Assembly: GCA_903642265.1 (NCBI GenBank)
Contig: CAHJWN010000011.1
Span: 1-64,000 of the forward strand
Direction: 5' to 3'
Origin: Acidobacteriaceae bacterium
Lineage (GTDB): Bacteria; Acidobacteriota; Terriglobia; Terriglobales; Acidobacteriaceae
DNA length: 64,000 nt
Position numbers and translations under genes: made by a program. Positions 8,205 to 16,356 of the stretch are shown piece by piece; position 1 is the stretch's first letter, and every line of letters begins with the position of its first letter. The notes under the pieces were generated by a model. That model was given only the letters and a program-made list of their open reading frames with translations, did not search any database and was not told where the DNA came from.

Positions 8205-8597
8205 CTAGCGACTTTTCCTGAAGTTATGTCCGCCATCCGGGTCCACCTCCAGGTAAACCCCGGAGAAGTCCCGCATCACCATCGTATCCAGTCCGTCCGT
8301 GCACGTCAGCGTACTCGGCAGCAGGCTGTTCGGCGGCCGCGGCACAAACGCCCCGTCCAGATCGATATGGTGGTCGTCCGGCGAAAACTTCCAGTGGCCC
8401 TCGCAGGTCATCGCACCGCTGCTCGCAGGCACGTAAACCTCCCGGTAAGTATGGTCAGCCGCAAGCGTCAGCGTCGTCTTCGAATCCGGCAGCACCAGCC
8501 CATACGAGCCCACCAGCGCGCTCTCCGACGAAACCGGCAGGCATCCCAGCGCGAACGCCGGCGTCATCAGCAGCAACACTCCTAGCGCGCGGCGCAT
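8205..8597 (-). CDS. Small lipoprotein of unknown function
   Basis: A 130-aa protein with a clear lipoprotein signal (VLLLMTPAFALGC, cleavage before Cys19). The mature domain is short and beta-rich: VGSYGLVLPDSKTTLTLAAD, TCEGHWKFSPDDHHIDLDG, SGVYLEVDPDGGHNFRK. Its start lies 16 bases inside the end of the upstream gene and it precedes vgrG by 78 bases, so it is probably in the same transcript. The fold may bind a small ligand or protein. I cannot name a family. Confidence 0.7.
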   Translation of the reverse strand: MRRALGVLLLMTPAFALGCLPVSSESALVGSYGLVLPDSKTTLTLAADHTYREVYVPASSGAMTCEGHWKFSPDDHHIDLDGAFVPRPPNSLLPSTLTCTDGLDTMVMRDFSGVYLEVDPDGGHNFRKSR

Positions 8598-9133
8598 GGG
8601 TCCGGCAGCCTCATGGAGTACTCCTGGTGAATGCTGTTGAACGGCGCGTTGTAGCCTTCCGGCACATCCGGCACCGCATGGAAAAAGAACGAGTTCGCCC
8701 CGGCAATATTCTCAATCTGCAAATATAAAATCCCCTCGCGCCTGTGCCAGTGCACCAGGTCGCCTCCCACCTGCCCGCCAATCGGCGATACCATTAGATC
8801 GTGCGGAATGTACCGCAGCGCCTCCCACGACCCCGTCCCCGTATTGCCAGACGTGCGGGTCGGCAAGCAGTTTGCGGCAATCCGGTGCACGATCTGCTGA
8901 ATCCCTTCCGACCGCATCAGGTTCTGCGTGTCGATCGAGTTCGGCCCATACGCCCGGTAGCGATGCGCGCTGCCAAACAGAAAGTCCCGCAGCACCACCG
9001 CGGCTGCGTCAAACGCCTGCGGATTCCGATACCGGGAAAGCGCAGCCAGTGCCATCAGCACCTCCGCCAGTGCCAGCATGCCCAGCGGAAACGTAATCAG
9101 CCCCGCCACAAGCACCGCGCCACCTGCCAGCAT
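8582..9133 (-). CDS. Membrane-associated protein of unknown function (possibly frameshifted from upstream gene)
   Basis: 183 aa. A long hydrophobic N-terminus (MLAGGAVLVAGLITFPLGMLALAEVLMALAAL) is followed by a soluble domain with GPNSIDTQNLMR, GSWEALRYIPHDLMVSPIG, DLVHWHRREGILYLQIENI and a final CAAR. The frame stays open upstream of the ATG back to a TAA near 9207 and gives sensible residues (GDFHGAGQASFIYAPYEFG), while the upstream gene's last ~25 residues look out of frame. So this and 9097-9540 may be one gene split by a frameshift around 9185-9200, or two overlapping genes. It belongs to the vgrG cluster; function unknown. Confidence 0.55.
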   Translation of the reverse strand: MLAGGAVLVAGLITFPLGMLALAEVLMALAALSRYRNPQAFDAAAVVLRDFLFGSAHRYRAYGPNSIDTQNLMRSEGIQQIVHRIAANCLPTRTSGNTGTGSWEALRYIPHDLMVSPIGGQVGGDLVHWHRREGILYLQIENIAGANSFFFHAVPDVPEGYNAPFNSIHQEYSMRLPDPCAAR

Positions 9134-9540
9134 CCCAAACTCATACGGCGCATAGATAAAGGACGCCTGCCCGGCACCATGGAAATCGCCTGCGCCAGCG
9201 GGTTATCCGCCGTCCCGTCCTGTTCCCCGGCGTGTCCGTCGCGCGCGCCACTCGCCTGGCCGGAAGGCCGCTTCGGCAGCGCCCGCAGATGCGCGTTGTG
9301 GTGCATGATGTTTGCCTTCGATCGCTGGCCGATCACCTGCACCTGCACCGCGCCAAAAGTTGTCACGCCATCCGCGTGCTGGGTAATCACCAGCTCATCC
9401 ACCAGCAGCTTGAACAGGTGTCCGTCCAGATACGCGAACTTGTGGCCGGGCGAGTCCGGCAGCCGATACGTCGTACGTCCGTTCGAGTAGAACGCCCGGG
9501 GTGGCAACGAGATCGTAAAAGACTTTGGCCGAAAATTCAT
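9097..9540 (-). CDS. First gene of the VgrG cluster, unknown function
   Basis: 147 aa starting MNFRPKSFTISLPPRAFYSN. I chose this ATG because AGAAGG lies seven bases upstream and because the in-frame sequence further 5' is the remains of a plasmid rep gene. The body is beta-rich (PDSPGHKFAYLDGHLFKLL, TTFGAVQVQVIGQRSKANIM) and then hydrophilic (GQASGARDGHAGEQDGTADN). The last ~25 residues (VPGRRPLSMRRMSLGCW...) do not look like protein-coding sequence, while the next gene's frame does in the same DNA; see 8582-9133. No family is recognised. Confidence 0.55.
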   Translation of the reverse strand: MNFRPKSFTISLPPRAFYSNGRTTYRLPDSPGHKFAYLDGHLFKLLVDELVITQHADGVTTFGAVQVQVIGQRSKANIMHHNAHLRALPKRPSGQASGARDGHAGEQDGTADNPLAQAISMVPGRRPLSMRRMSLGCWQVARCLWRG

Positions 9541-9556
9541 CAAACCTTCTAACGGA

Positions 9557-9754
9557 AAGCGTCTTTCCTTGATTTCCTTCCCGTCACGGTTGACCCACTG
9601 TTCCGACACGTCTACTCGACGTGGCTTGCTTGCCTCGGCGCTCATGAGCACCAAAAAAGCCAATTTGCAGGAGATTTTTCTCAAATCGGATCAAGTCAAC
9701 CGCATTAGGCAGACTTAGCAGTACGGGTTCCGTTCGAGCCAATCGTTTCGCCAT
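9557..9754 (-). pseudogene. Remnant of a plasmid replication initiator (RepA-like), N-terminal part only
   Basis: Starting at the ATG at 9754, the frame reads MAKRLARTEPVLLSLPNAVD and then FEKNLLQIGFFGAHERRGKQ. After a one-base slip near 9612 it continues VSEQWVNRDGKEIKER. From memory, plasmid replication initiators open in this way (a short lead, then EKNLL.LGFF and VSEQWVNR-like strands). It stops abruptly about 15 bases before the start of the VgrG-cluster gene at 9540, where a deletion or insertion junction must lie. The iteron-like repeats and partition-type genes directly upstream support the assignment. Confidence 0.5.
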
Positions 9755-9879
9755 AGCCACTCCGTCCGAGGTATGTCTGGTATCTGTTATATTCACTTGA
9801 TTAATAAAGGCTGTAAAGCAGCTTAGAAGCTTAAGAGAGACTCATACTGCTCATTAGGCTAGGCTTAGATGCTGCTTTT

Positions 9880-10326
9880 TTCCAGTCTGCTGCGGGAAAG
9901 ATTCCAGCCGACTGCGGACAGTTGCCAATCAGCTTCCGAGTGGTTGTCCAGCCGACTGCGGATTGATTCCAACCATCTGCGGGGAGCCTTCCTGCCCACT
10001 GCGGATAGTCTTCCTGCCCGCTGCGGTTCCAAGAGAGGGTAACTTTGGTGGTTTCTTCCAACCAGCTGCGGAATCAGGCGGCTGCTTACGCCTTGGAAGC
10101 TAGTTGCACCGAGACCGCTGCATTCACTTTCCATAACAAGGTCTTCTCACCGCAGCCGGTTGGAAAATGGCTTGAATCATGATTTCTTATGCACATATTT
10201 TCCAGTCGGCTGCGGCACTTCCGTTACTTTCTTCGTTGTTCTTCCAGCCGGCTACGGGAGTGCGTAAAATTCCCGATGGGATCAGCACTCGGGCTCAAAC
10301 TGCAGAAAGTCCGCAGTTGGTTGGAA
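9880..10326. repeat. Array of at least 11 iteron-like 16-bp repeats, consensus TTCCAGCCGGCTGCGG
   Basis: Copies were read directly on the plus strand at 9880, 9902, 9946, 9967, 9989, 10011, 10056, 10200 and 10242. Inverted copies (CCGCAGnnGGTTGGAA) lie at 10150 and 10311. Each is 16 bases, with variation mainly at positions 6-10. Spacing is irregular, at first about 21-45 bases. The array lies between a rep remnant and a small DNA-binding-protein gene next to parA, which is where plasmid iterons or partition sites sit. No reading frame crosses it convincingly. Confidence 0.8.
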
Positions 10327-10375
10327 AGCCGCCATACTTATACGAGCCGAGTTTTTCTGTAATGAGCTACGGCCA

Positions 10376-10687
10376 TCACCACAACTCACCTATGTTGCTG
10401 ACGGGGCTCGCCGGATCCTGGATGTGACGGCTTGCCTCAGCGAGGATCGCTTCTTTTTCTGCCTCCGTCACCTTCAGATTCAGTTGGGTATTTGCCCAGC
10501 GACTTCGCAGGCGACGGCCGTCGACCTTGAGTGGAATAGGTGCCTCTTGTCGCGCGGAAAAGCCTAATTCCTTGCCCGCCTCAACGGATGCGAGGGTGGT
10601 CGCTGCGGGGTCTGCACGAGGTTTGAGAGGAAGTTTTTCGAGACCGCTTGTGAAGTCCAGCTCTACGCTTGGTCGAGTATCAGGCAT
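10376..10687 (-). CDS. Small ribbon-helix-helix-like DNA-binding protein, probable ParA partner
   Basis: 103 aa. The basic central part VDGRRLRSRWANTQLNLKV followed by TEAEKEAILAEASRHI has the strand-helix-helix spacing of ribbon-helix-helix proteins, which often act as ParB- or VirC2-like partners of ParA. A strong ribosome site (GGAGGTGAG) precedes the ATG, and the start overlaps the end of parA by eight bases. Unlike its neighbours it has no visible disruption. It would be expected to bind repeats such as those lying just downstream; that is inference. Confidence 0.6.
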   Translation of the reverse strand: MPDTRPSVELDFTSGLEKLPLKPRADPAATTLASVEAGKELGFSARQEAPIPLKVDGRRLRSRWANTQLNLKVTEAEKEAILAEASRHIQDPASPVSNIGELW

Positions 10688-11318
10688 GCGCGCTCACCTC
10701 CTGCGGCGTTTCTACTCCCAAAAATACGTCCCGAACCTCCTGGGCGAAGCCTTCGGCGTTACGTATTGCAGCTTCTGGATTCTTGGCTTCAAGTTCGGAG
10801 AGCTCGTAGATTGTGCTGCCTAAACGAAACGGCACCTTGAACGCTGAACGCGCGACCATTGCTGATTTCATCACCGGTATGGAGTTCTCCCGCATCTGCG
10901 CGCAAATGTCTCGCATACCTTATCCATAATTACCGGCGATGTTTGCGAAAGAAACACTCGGAACGGGATCTTGCGGCGGAATATGGTCTCCTGCTTCCGA
11001 ATGACCTTGATGACGTTCACCGCTTCGTCCGCATCCAGCTGATTACCTTTCATGGAAACCAAGACCAAGTCTGCACGACCAATTGCAACCGACACTTCTT
11101 CGCTTCTGCTTCCCTCCAAGTTAACAATGACGAACCGGTCAGCAGCTGAATCGATAATTTCAGCAACATCGGTTTGAAAATGCTGTTTTGACGGTAAGGC
11201 TTGGTGGAACGCCGTCTGGAAAACGCTGAGCCCATAGCGCCAGTGGAGCGTTCGGGTCAGCATCGATAAGGGTTGTCGCAGCCCCATGATGCGTAGCTAC
11301 CAACGAGATACTTAGTGG
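10680..11318 (-). pseudogene. parA: Broken parA-family partition ATPase
   Basis: Three reading frames together make a ParA protein. The 5' piece (about 11318-11200) gives LVATHHGAATTLIDADPNAP. The middle (11200-10920) gives DRFVIVNLEGSRSEEVSVAI, ADLVLVSMKGNQLDADEAVN and KIPFRVFLSQTSPVI. The 3' piece (about 10916-10680) gives MRENSIPVMKSAMVARSAFK and YELSELEAKNPEAAIRNAEG. Two frameshifts separate them. The Walker A loop that should precede ATTLIDADPN is missing, since stop codons lie just upstream. The middle resembles VirC1-type ParA. As it stands it cannot hydrolyse ATP. Confidence 0.75.
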
Positions 11319-12204
11319 CTATTACAGTATATTGTCGCTATTCTTCTTGCGATTTTAGTGGAGTGCAGGACAAGGTCGCAGGAGAGGTTCCACCGCCTTA
11401 CACGCACTATGCTTCACGCTTTGACATGGTAGGCGGGGGACTGGTTCTGGTGCGGGGAGCCATTCGACTATAAATTCTGCACAATCGATCATGTGATTTC
11501 CCGAACATCTTTTCAGAGTCGAATCCAGGCTGGCTGAAGTCATCGCCTTTTACAAGCTGCGTCCGGATTTCCAGACCAATAATTTCTGTAACTGGGTGCC
11601 CGCCCACCAACGCTGCAACGGAATCAAGTCTGGTGCCGTTTTCGACCTTTCGCCCGCTTTCCTGTTTGTGCTTGTCCAAGTGTTAAGGAAGCAAAACAGG
11701 CACGAGCCATATACAAAAGGCTTATCGCCACTCGCAACGCGGAAAAGATTGTGGCTGCCGTCGAGATCGGTTTGGATGAGAGGGTCGTTCCTTTGGAGAT
11801 GATTCAAGAGCTGGTACGTTCCACGTTCGCGCAATGTGGCGAACAGATCATTGAGCGCCTGGAAGCATCATCAGATTGTGGGGAGCAGATCATGTTGCTC
11901 ATCGGGGGCTGGCGGGTCCCTGCTCGTTGAAGCGGCGATCAAGCTATGGTGTCACTCAAAGCTCAATGCAGAGCGGCAGACGAGCGGGAGCGCTTCAACT
12001 ACGCAAGAGATGCGGCAAACGGTTCAGACCCGCTGGGTTCTAGACTTCCGCTATGGCGACATCCCGATACTAATCCGGCGTCGATGACCGCATTAGCGAT
12101 TTGGCACAAACGCGGATGAGTATTTCCGGCGGGAAGGGCGTCTGTCAAAACTAACCGGCATGTGGCTATGATGTAAGTGTAGGTCTTGGTCAAGGATCAA
12201 GATC
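11319..12204. other. Degenerate stretch without a convincing gene
   Basis: About 890 bases between the parA relic and the next gene. One plus-strand frame (about 11661-11930) gives a helical, plausible protein fragment (AKQARAIYKRLIATRNAEKI, LEMIQELVRSTFAQCGEQII) but lacks a start codon and a named family; it might be the remains of a small phage or plasmid protein. The rest is open in several frames with nothing recognisable. Low-confidence mobile-element debris. Confidence 0.35.
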
Positions 12205-12993
12205 ATGGAGGTTCCGATGTGCCTTGTAAGCCTTTCGCCGCAGGAGACAGTTGCGTGGGCGGCATTCGCAGTTCACTGTGCCCGAGCGTTGGAACGGCTG
12301 CTCATTGTCGTAGTTGCCTTCTTCTGTGTTCGCTACAGCTATCTTTTGGCAATGCGTTCCGCTGATGTCATGAGGCTTCAGGGCACCGAAACCGAAGTCA
12401 CTTCAGGAAAGCTCCGTCTAAAACTCGAGGCTCTCGTACTTCCAGCAACCTCTCTGCCGCTTGCGGCAGCTTGTGCCTTCATTGCGCTTGGATTAAGGCC
12501 AGTCGAGACCAGTTGGCCTGTCCTAACCCAACAGTCAACCTGTGATCCGACGAAACCAGCAGCACCATCGACCACACCTCCATCAGTGAAACCTGGGAAC
12601 CCACCACAGTCAAGGGAGGATCAATCCATAGGGTTCGGTGTCATTCAGCAGCAAGGCGGTCTCATCACCAGTGGTTTCCCTTCTGCCAGGGAACAGGTGG
12701 CCCTGTCTAGCGCTTGTGACCGACTCCGCGAATTGGCCACTGAACAACGTGAAGCGATCACTCCTGACGCGAAGGCTAGCGCAGCGGAGGATTGGAGAGA
12801 TGGCGAACGAGAGGCTCTCGAAAACGTTGCGACTGTCTATGGCGCTTCAACAGCTAGGGCGCTTAGCGGCAACATTTCAACGCGAGTGACGCGAGGTTCG
12901 GGTGACATTGCTAGGTGTCCGAAGTGGAGTGATTCGAAAACTTGCAAAAATCTTGTCAGTGCGGCAAAGCAGTTCGAAGGAGCCATTCCATGA
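12205..12993 (+). CDS. Two-span membrane protein of unknown function
   Basis: 262 aa. Two hydrophobic spans are visible near residues 30-50 (LLIVVVAFFCVRYSYLLA) and 74-94 (LVLPATSLPLAAACAFIALG). They are followed by a Pro-rich linker and a charged, probably helical C-terminal region ending CPKWSDSKTCKNLVSAAKQF. AAGGA precedes the first ATG; a second ATG at 12217 has GGAGG before it and is equally possible. The stop overlaps the ATG of the metallopeptidase downstream (ATGA at 12990-12993), so the two are coupled and probably work together. No family is recognised. Confidence 0.6.
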   Translation: MEVPMCLVSLSPQETVAWAAFAVHCARALERLLIVVVAFFCVRYSYLLAMRSADVMRLQGTETEVTSGKLRLKLEALVLPATSLPLAAACAFIALGLRPVETSWPVLTQQSTCDPTKPAAPSTTPPSVKPGNPPQSREDQSIGFGVIQQQGGLITSGFPSAREQVALSSACDRLRELATEQREAITPDAKASAAEDWRDGEREALENVATVYGASTARALSGNISTRVTRGSGDIARCPKWSDSKTCKNLVSAAKQFEGAIP

Positions 12994-14669
12994 AGGGATA
13001 TTTTCTTATCGCAAGTACGCTCTTGATTTTCGGCTTTTGTATTTTGCCGGAAATGCTGCCCCAAGCCGGAGCGCCTCCAACCAAACAAGCGGATGTCAAC
13101 CAAATCTATGCGAACGTTTTCAAACAATATGGAAATGCGAGCAAGGAACTCTGGACAGCAATTTGTCGCGAAGGAGCGAAAGATGGATACAAGGTTCCTT
13201 GTGCCGGACTGGCTATTACCATGGAGTTCGGAGCGTTGGATGCACAGAGCAACATTGTGAATGGCAAGGCAACGGTCTCAATCGGCCAAGACCTAATTGT
13301 GGACTCTTTGCGCCTTGCCCAAGTGACTGTCTATGTCAACCAGAGCGACCATGCTTCACCACACGACCGAGAGCACACCCTGGGCGACTACATTGAAGAA
13401 CTAGCAGATTCTGCAGTTCGTTCACAACGTGAGCATCAAGAGATTCGCCCAAGAGAGTTAGGTGCTTTCCTTGAACTCACGCCAGCGCAATCAGCAGAGT
13501 TGGCAACCAATAAGGAATTCGGTGAGCTTTCGGATTACCTGTTCCAGCTGATGATTGCATCTGTGCTCGGCCATGAATATGGTCACCTAGCTCGGCGTGA
13601 CTCTCTGAAACCCTCAGTTCAGCCAGAGTCGCAGGTGGCAATCGACCGGGAGCTCGCGGCCGACAAGGTAGGCAGACAGATAGTCTCCAAGCTTTATCAA
13701 AACGACGTTATAGGAGCCTCACTTACACTTCTGTTCCGGATGGCGTATCAAGCCAAACGTGGTGAACCGACAAGAGAGCTTTGTCACCGTGCGCTAGAAC
13801 AAGGTCGAGTCGATTTCCTTAACTCAAAGAAGGAGCTTCTCGCAAACCAAGAAGGCCAGAACGTCATACGCTCATCCGGACGTACGCCGCAAGAGTTCGC
13901 CGACCTTCAAAACCTTTTGCCGGTTAGTGCAGTCTGTGATCGATTATCTACTGATCAACCATCGCTGTCCGTAAGCGATCTTCTCGACAAGCTAACGCAA
14001 GCCACGACTAATTACAACACTTACGTTCCAAGTTTTACGTGTATCGAGACTGTCCATTCTGAGCAGATAAGTGCCCATATTCCTAATGGACGATGGGCAA
14101 TGAATACACAAGCGGAACTTAGAGTGCTCCGAACTCATGATTCATACGGTGCTCTTGAAGAGAAGCGGATATTCACCCTGAAGAACGGACAGCAAGTCTC
14201 CCCCACTGAAGCCGATCACCTTGTGCTCCCCTACTTCCTGGCCGATGCGTTTGGGTCACCTCTCGACCGATTCCTTGCTTCCGAACAACGGCCATGCCTG
14301 CTGTTCACTCCTTTTCACAATGAACTGGTCTTCAGAGCAGACCCGACAAAAGCTGGCCGTGGAGCTTGCATTGATATCACTCCGGGTACTCGCGGGAATA
14401 TACGGTATGACCCAATGTCGAACACCGTCACTCACTTAGAGCGTTCTGTACCCTTGTCAGAGTCACAATCCAGGAATTTGGCGACATTCGCTGCCGTTGA
14501 CTTTGCGGCCCTTAACCTCAATGGGAGCACATACCGCATCCCGGCTCACATTCTGGGCATGCGCGAGATGGGTCAAGACCTGAACTATTTCGATGCTCAT
14601 TACACCAGTTGCAAGAAGTTCGACGCTACGGTGCGAATCCTACCCGGATACGGCATCGCGCCCGAGTGA
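12990..14669 (+). CDS. Secreted M48-like zinc metallopeptidase (HEYGH)
   Basis: 559 aa. I chose the ATG at 12990 (AAGGAG upstream, overlapping the previous stop); it opens with a signal peptide or membrane anchor (GYFLIASTLLIFGFCILPEM). Zinc site: HEYGH at about 195-199 in ASVLGHEYGHLARRD, with the third ligand in ELAADKVG at about 221, the usual H-E-x-x-H ... E-x-x-A-D spacing of M48-type peptidases. The ~290-residue C-terminal half (VPSFTCIETVHSEQISAHIP onward) has no recognised domain and may bind substrate. It probably acts in the periplasm or outside the cell. Coupling to the membrane protein upstream suggests a two-component protease unit. Confidence 0.72.
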   Translation: MKGYFLIASTLLIFGFCILPEMLPQAGAPPTKQADVNQIYANVFKQYGNASKELWTAICREGAKDGYKVPCAGLAITMEFGALDAQSNIVNGKATVSIGQDLIVDSLRLAQVTVYVNQSDHASPHDREHTLGDYIEELADSAVRSQREHQEIRPRELGAFLELTPAQSAELATNKEFGELSDYLFQLMIASVLGHEYGHLARRDSLKPSVQPESQVAIDRELAADKVGRQIVSKLYQNDVIGASLTLLFRMAYQAKRGEPTRELCHRALEQGRVDFLNSKKELLANQEGQNVIRSSGRTPQEFADLQNLLPVSAVCDRLSTDQPSLSVSDLLDKLTQATTNYNTYVPSFTCIETVHSEQISAHIPNGRWAMNTQAELRVLRTHDSYGALEEKRIFTLKNGQQVSPTEADHLVLPYFLADAFGSPLDRFLASEQRPCLLFTPFHNELVFRADPTKAGRGACIDITPGTRGNIRYDPMSNTVTHLERSVPLSESQSRNLATFAAVDFAALNLNGSTYRIPAHILGMREMGQDLNYFDAHYTSCKKFDATVRILPGYGIAPE

Positions 14670-15020
14670 CGATACTGGCCCCATATCCCGGTGCCGGTAA
14701 GTCTTAGTGCAAGTCGGATTGTCGGTAGCGATGCGCCCAAGTGGTTCTCACCGTGTTGATAACAGGCCGATGCACGTTTTCAGATCGCTTTCGTCACAAC
14801 GTGCATAGGCGATTAGCAGCAATTCAGAAGCATCCTTGTTAGAAGCGCGTTTGAGAGGAGTTACTACCGTCGTCTCAAAACCAGTAGAGGCAGAGTAATG
14901 GCCTCATATCGCTCCTTCACTTCCCAAGCGCGAATTCCCGCGAAGGCCCGCGACAGCAGGCAGCGCGGCTCGCAAGTTGCGCGAGCCACCTCCCTCAGGA
15001 CGAACTACTCTTAGTTATCT
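14670..15020. other. Intergenic region with a terminator-like hairpin
   Basis: About 350 bases between two converging units. No gene is visible. A perfect 7-bp inverted repeat, GGCTCGC / GCGAGCC, lies at 14967-14973 and 14981-14987 with a 7-base loop. It has no clear T-run, so terminator function is only suggested by its position between converging ends. Confidence 0.4.
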
Positions 15021-16332
15021 TCAGACTGGGTTCAGCGGTGGCAAGTTGAACGCGGTCGCGACCAGCGCGAAATCCTGCGGGGTACGGAGCAGGTTCGCCG
15101 CGGAAACCTGGATCATGTAATTGCCTGCCGGAGCATTGGCGATGCGCACCGATTAAACGTTGTTGTCACGGTCGGGTAGAACCATCGCTCCGGGGACCTT
15201 AGCATTGCCCATGTACTTGATGCCGGCATCCACATTCTGCACGATGAGGTTGAGGCAGCTTTGTAGGCCGCGGCCGGAATAGTCCGTGTAGGCGAGACAG
15301 AAGCGCAGGTCGGAAGCCGGATCAGCGAGAACGAAGACGTAGCGGCGGCGCTGCCCGGTGGCCGTAAAAGGCGGTCCCCGGGGTCTGCCAGTCATCCACA
15401 AATTGCAGCTTTATGCCAGGAACGGCAGGGTCATCCGAAGCCGGGATAGCGGCGGCAAGGTTGAGCAGCCCGTGGCCCTGATGAAAGTTGGGTCGTCCAT
15501 CCATGGGAGCCTCAGCGGTTAGGCCGGTAAGCCAGGTGGTGCTGTTGATGAGCGTCGCTTTCAAGAGGGCAGCGCTTGGCGTGTGCTTGCGCGCGTCCGT
15601 AAGATATTGCCGGACCAGCGCGGCGCACCCTGCGACGAGCGGCGCGGGCATGTCGGACGCAAGGTTCAGCACGACATCATAGGTGAGTATGCGCAGACCG
15701 CCACCCGGGCTTGGCGCGGAAGCAGCAGTTTCCACCGAGGGTGCGGCGGCCGCCGGAGTGATCCAGTGGATGGACGTGATAAACGGCAGCTTCTTGAGTG
15801 TGGCGACCTACGCGAAGGTGAGGCGCGCGTTGTAGAGGCCGTCTTCGTCGCGTGCCAGCAGCGTCACGCCGCTTGCGGCGATCTGCGCGCGCCAGTCCTC
15901 GATCAGGGGTCCGGCGAAGGACACCTTGTAGAAGTCGAGTGGTTGGGGGCTTGGGTCTTCTAGAGACGAGGGAGCAGGGAGGGCAGAGCCTACGACCGGC
16001 GCGTAGGCGAGATCGGCAGAGACGGCGGCGGAAGGCGCGATGTCGAAGGACACGGTTGCCATGGCGGGTGTCGCCGATGCAAAAACCGTTTTGTGGAGCG
16101 GCAAACGAAGCTTCGGCTTGATCACCTCGGCGGGGGATGGAGCCGAGTTCGGCTGCGCGGTTGCGGCAATCTCGTTAATTATAAGGCCCTTCTGACGCAG
16201 GCTAGCGATGCCTGCATCATCGAGGTTGCCCATGACGAAGCTGTCCGTAGAGGCAGTGGGAGTGAAGGCTGCCCGGGCGGCCTGCTCCTCACTTTCATGC
16301 ATGAAGTCCGCGATGATCGGTTTAGGTTCCAT
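15021..16332 (-). pseudogene. Degraded subtilisin-family (S8) serine protease
   Basis: The start is good (GGAGGAG before the ATG at 16332) and the N-terminal domain runs to FAGPLIEDWRAQIAASG and GLYNARLTFA, then an in-frame TAG. The same frame continues VATLKKLPFITSIHWITPAA, then jumps directly to the C-terminal end of a subtilase (PAPLVAGCAALVRQYL, NFHQGHGLLNLAAAI). The Asp and His catalytic regions are missing and the Ser motif reads ASDMPAP instead of GTSMAAP. A one-base slip near 15360 (TTTT run) and a TAA at 15151 break the final domain (VFVLADPASDLRFCLAYTD). Deletion plus point decay; inactive. Confidence 0.8.
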
Positions 16333-16356
16333 GGTGTTCTCCTCCGGCTGCCGGGC

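Noticed and set aside
9880-10326. The repeat array as a CRISPR
   Set aside because: Repeat length is 16 bases, orientation is mixed, spacing is irregular, and no cas genes are near.
11661-11930. A helical plus-strand frame possibly from a small phage or plasmid protein
   Set aside because: No start codon at a sensible place and no family recognised; kept only as a note in the degenerate stretch.
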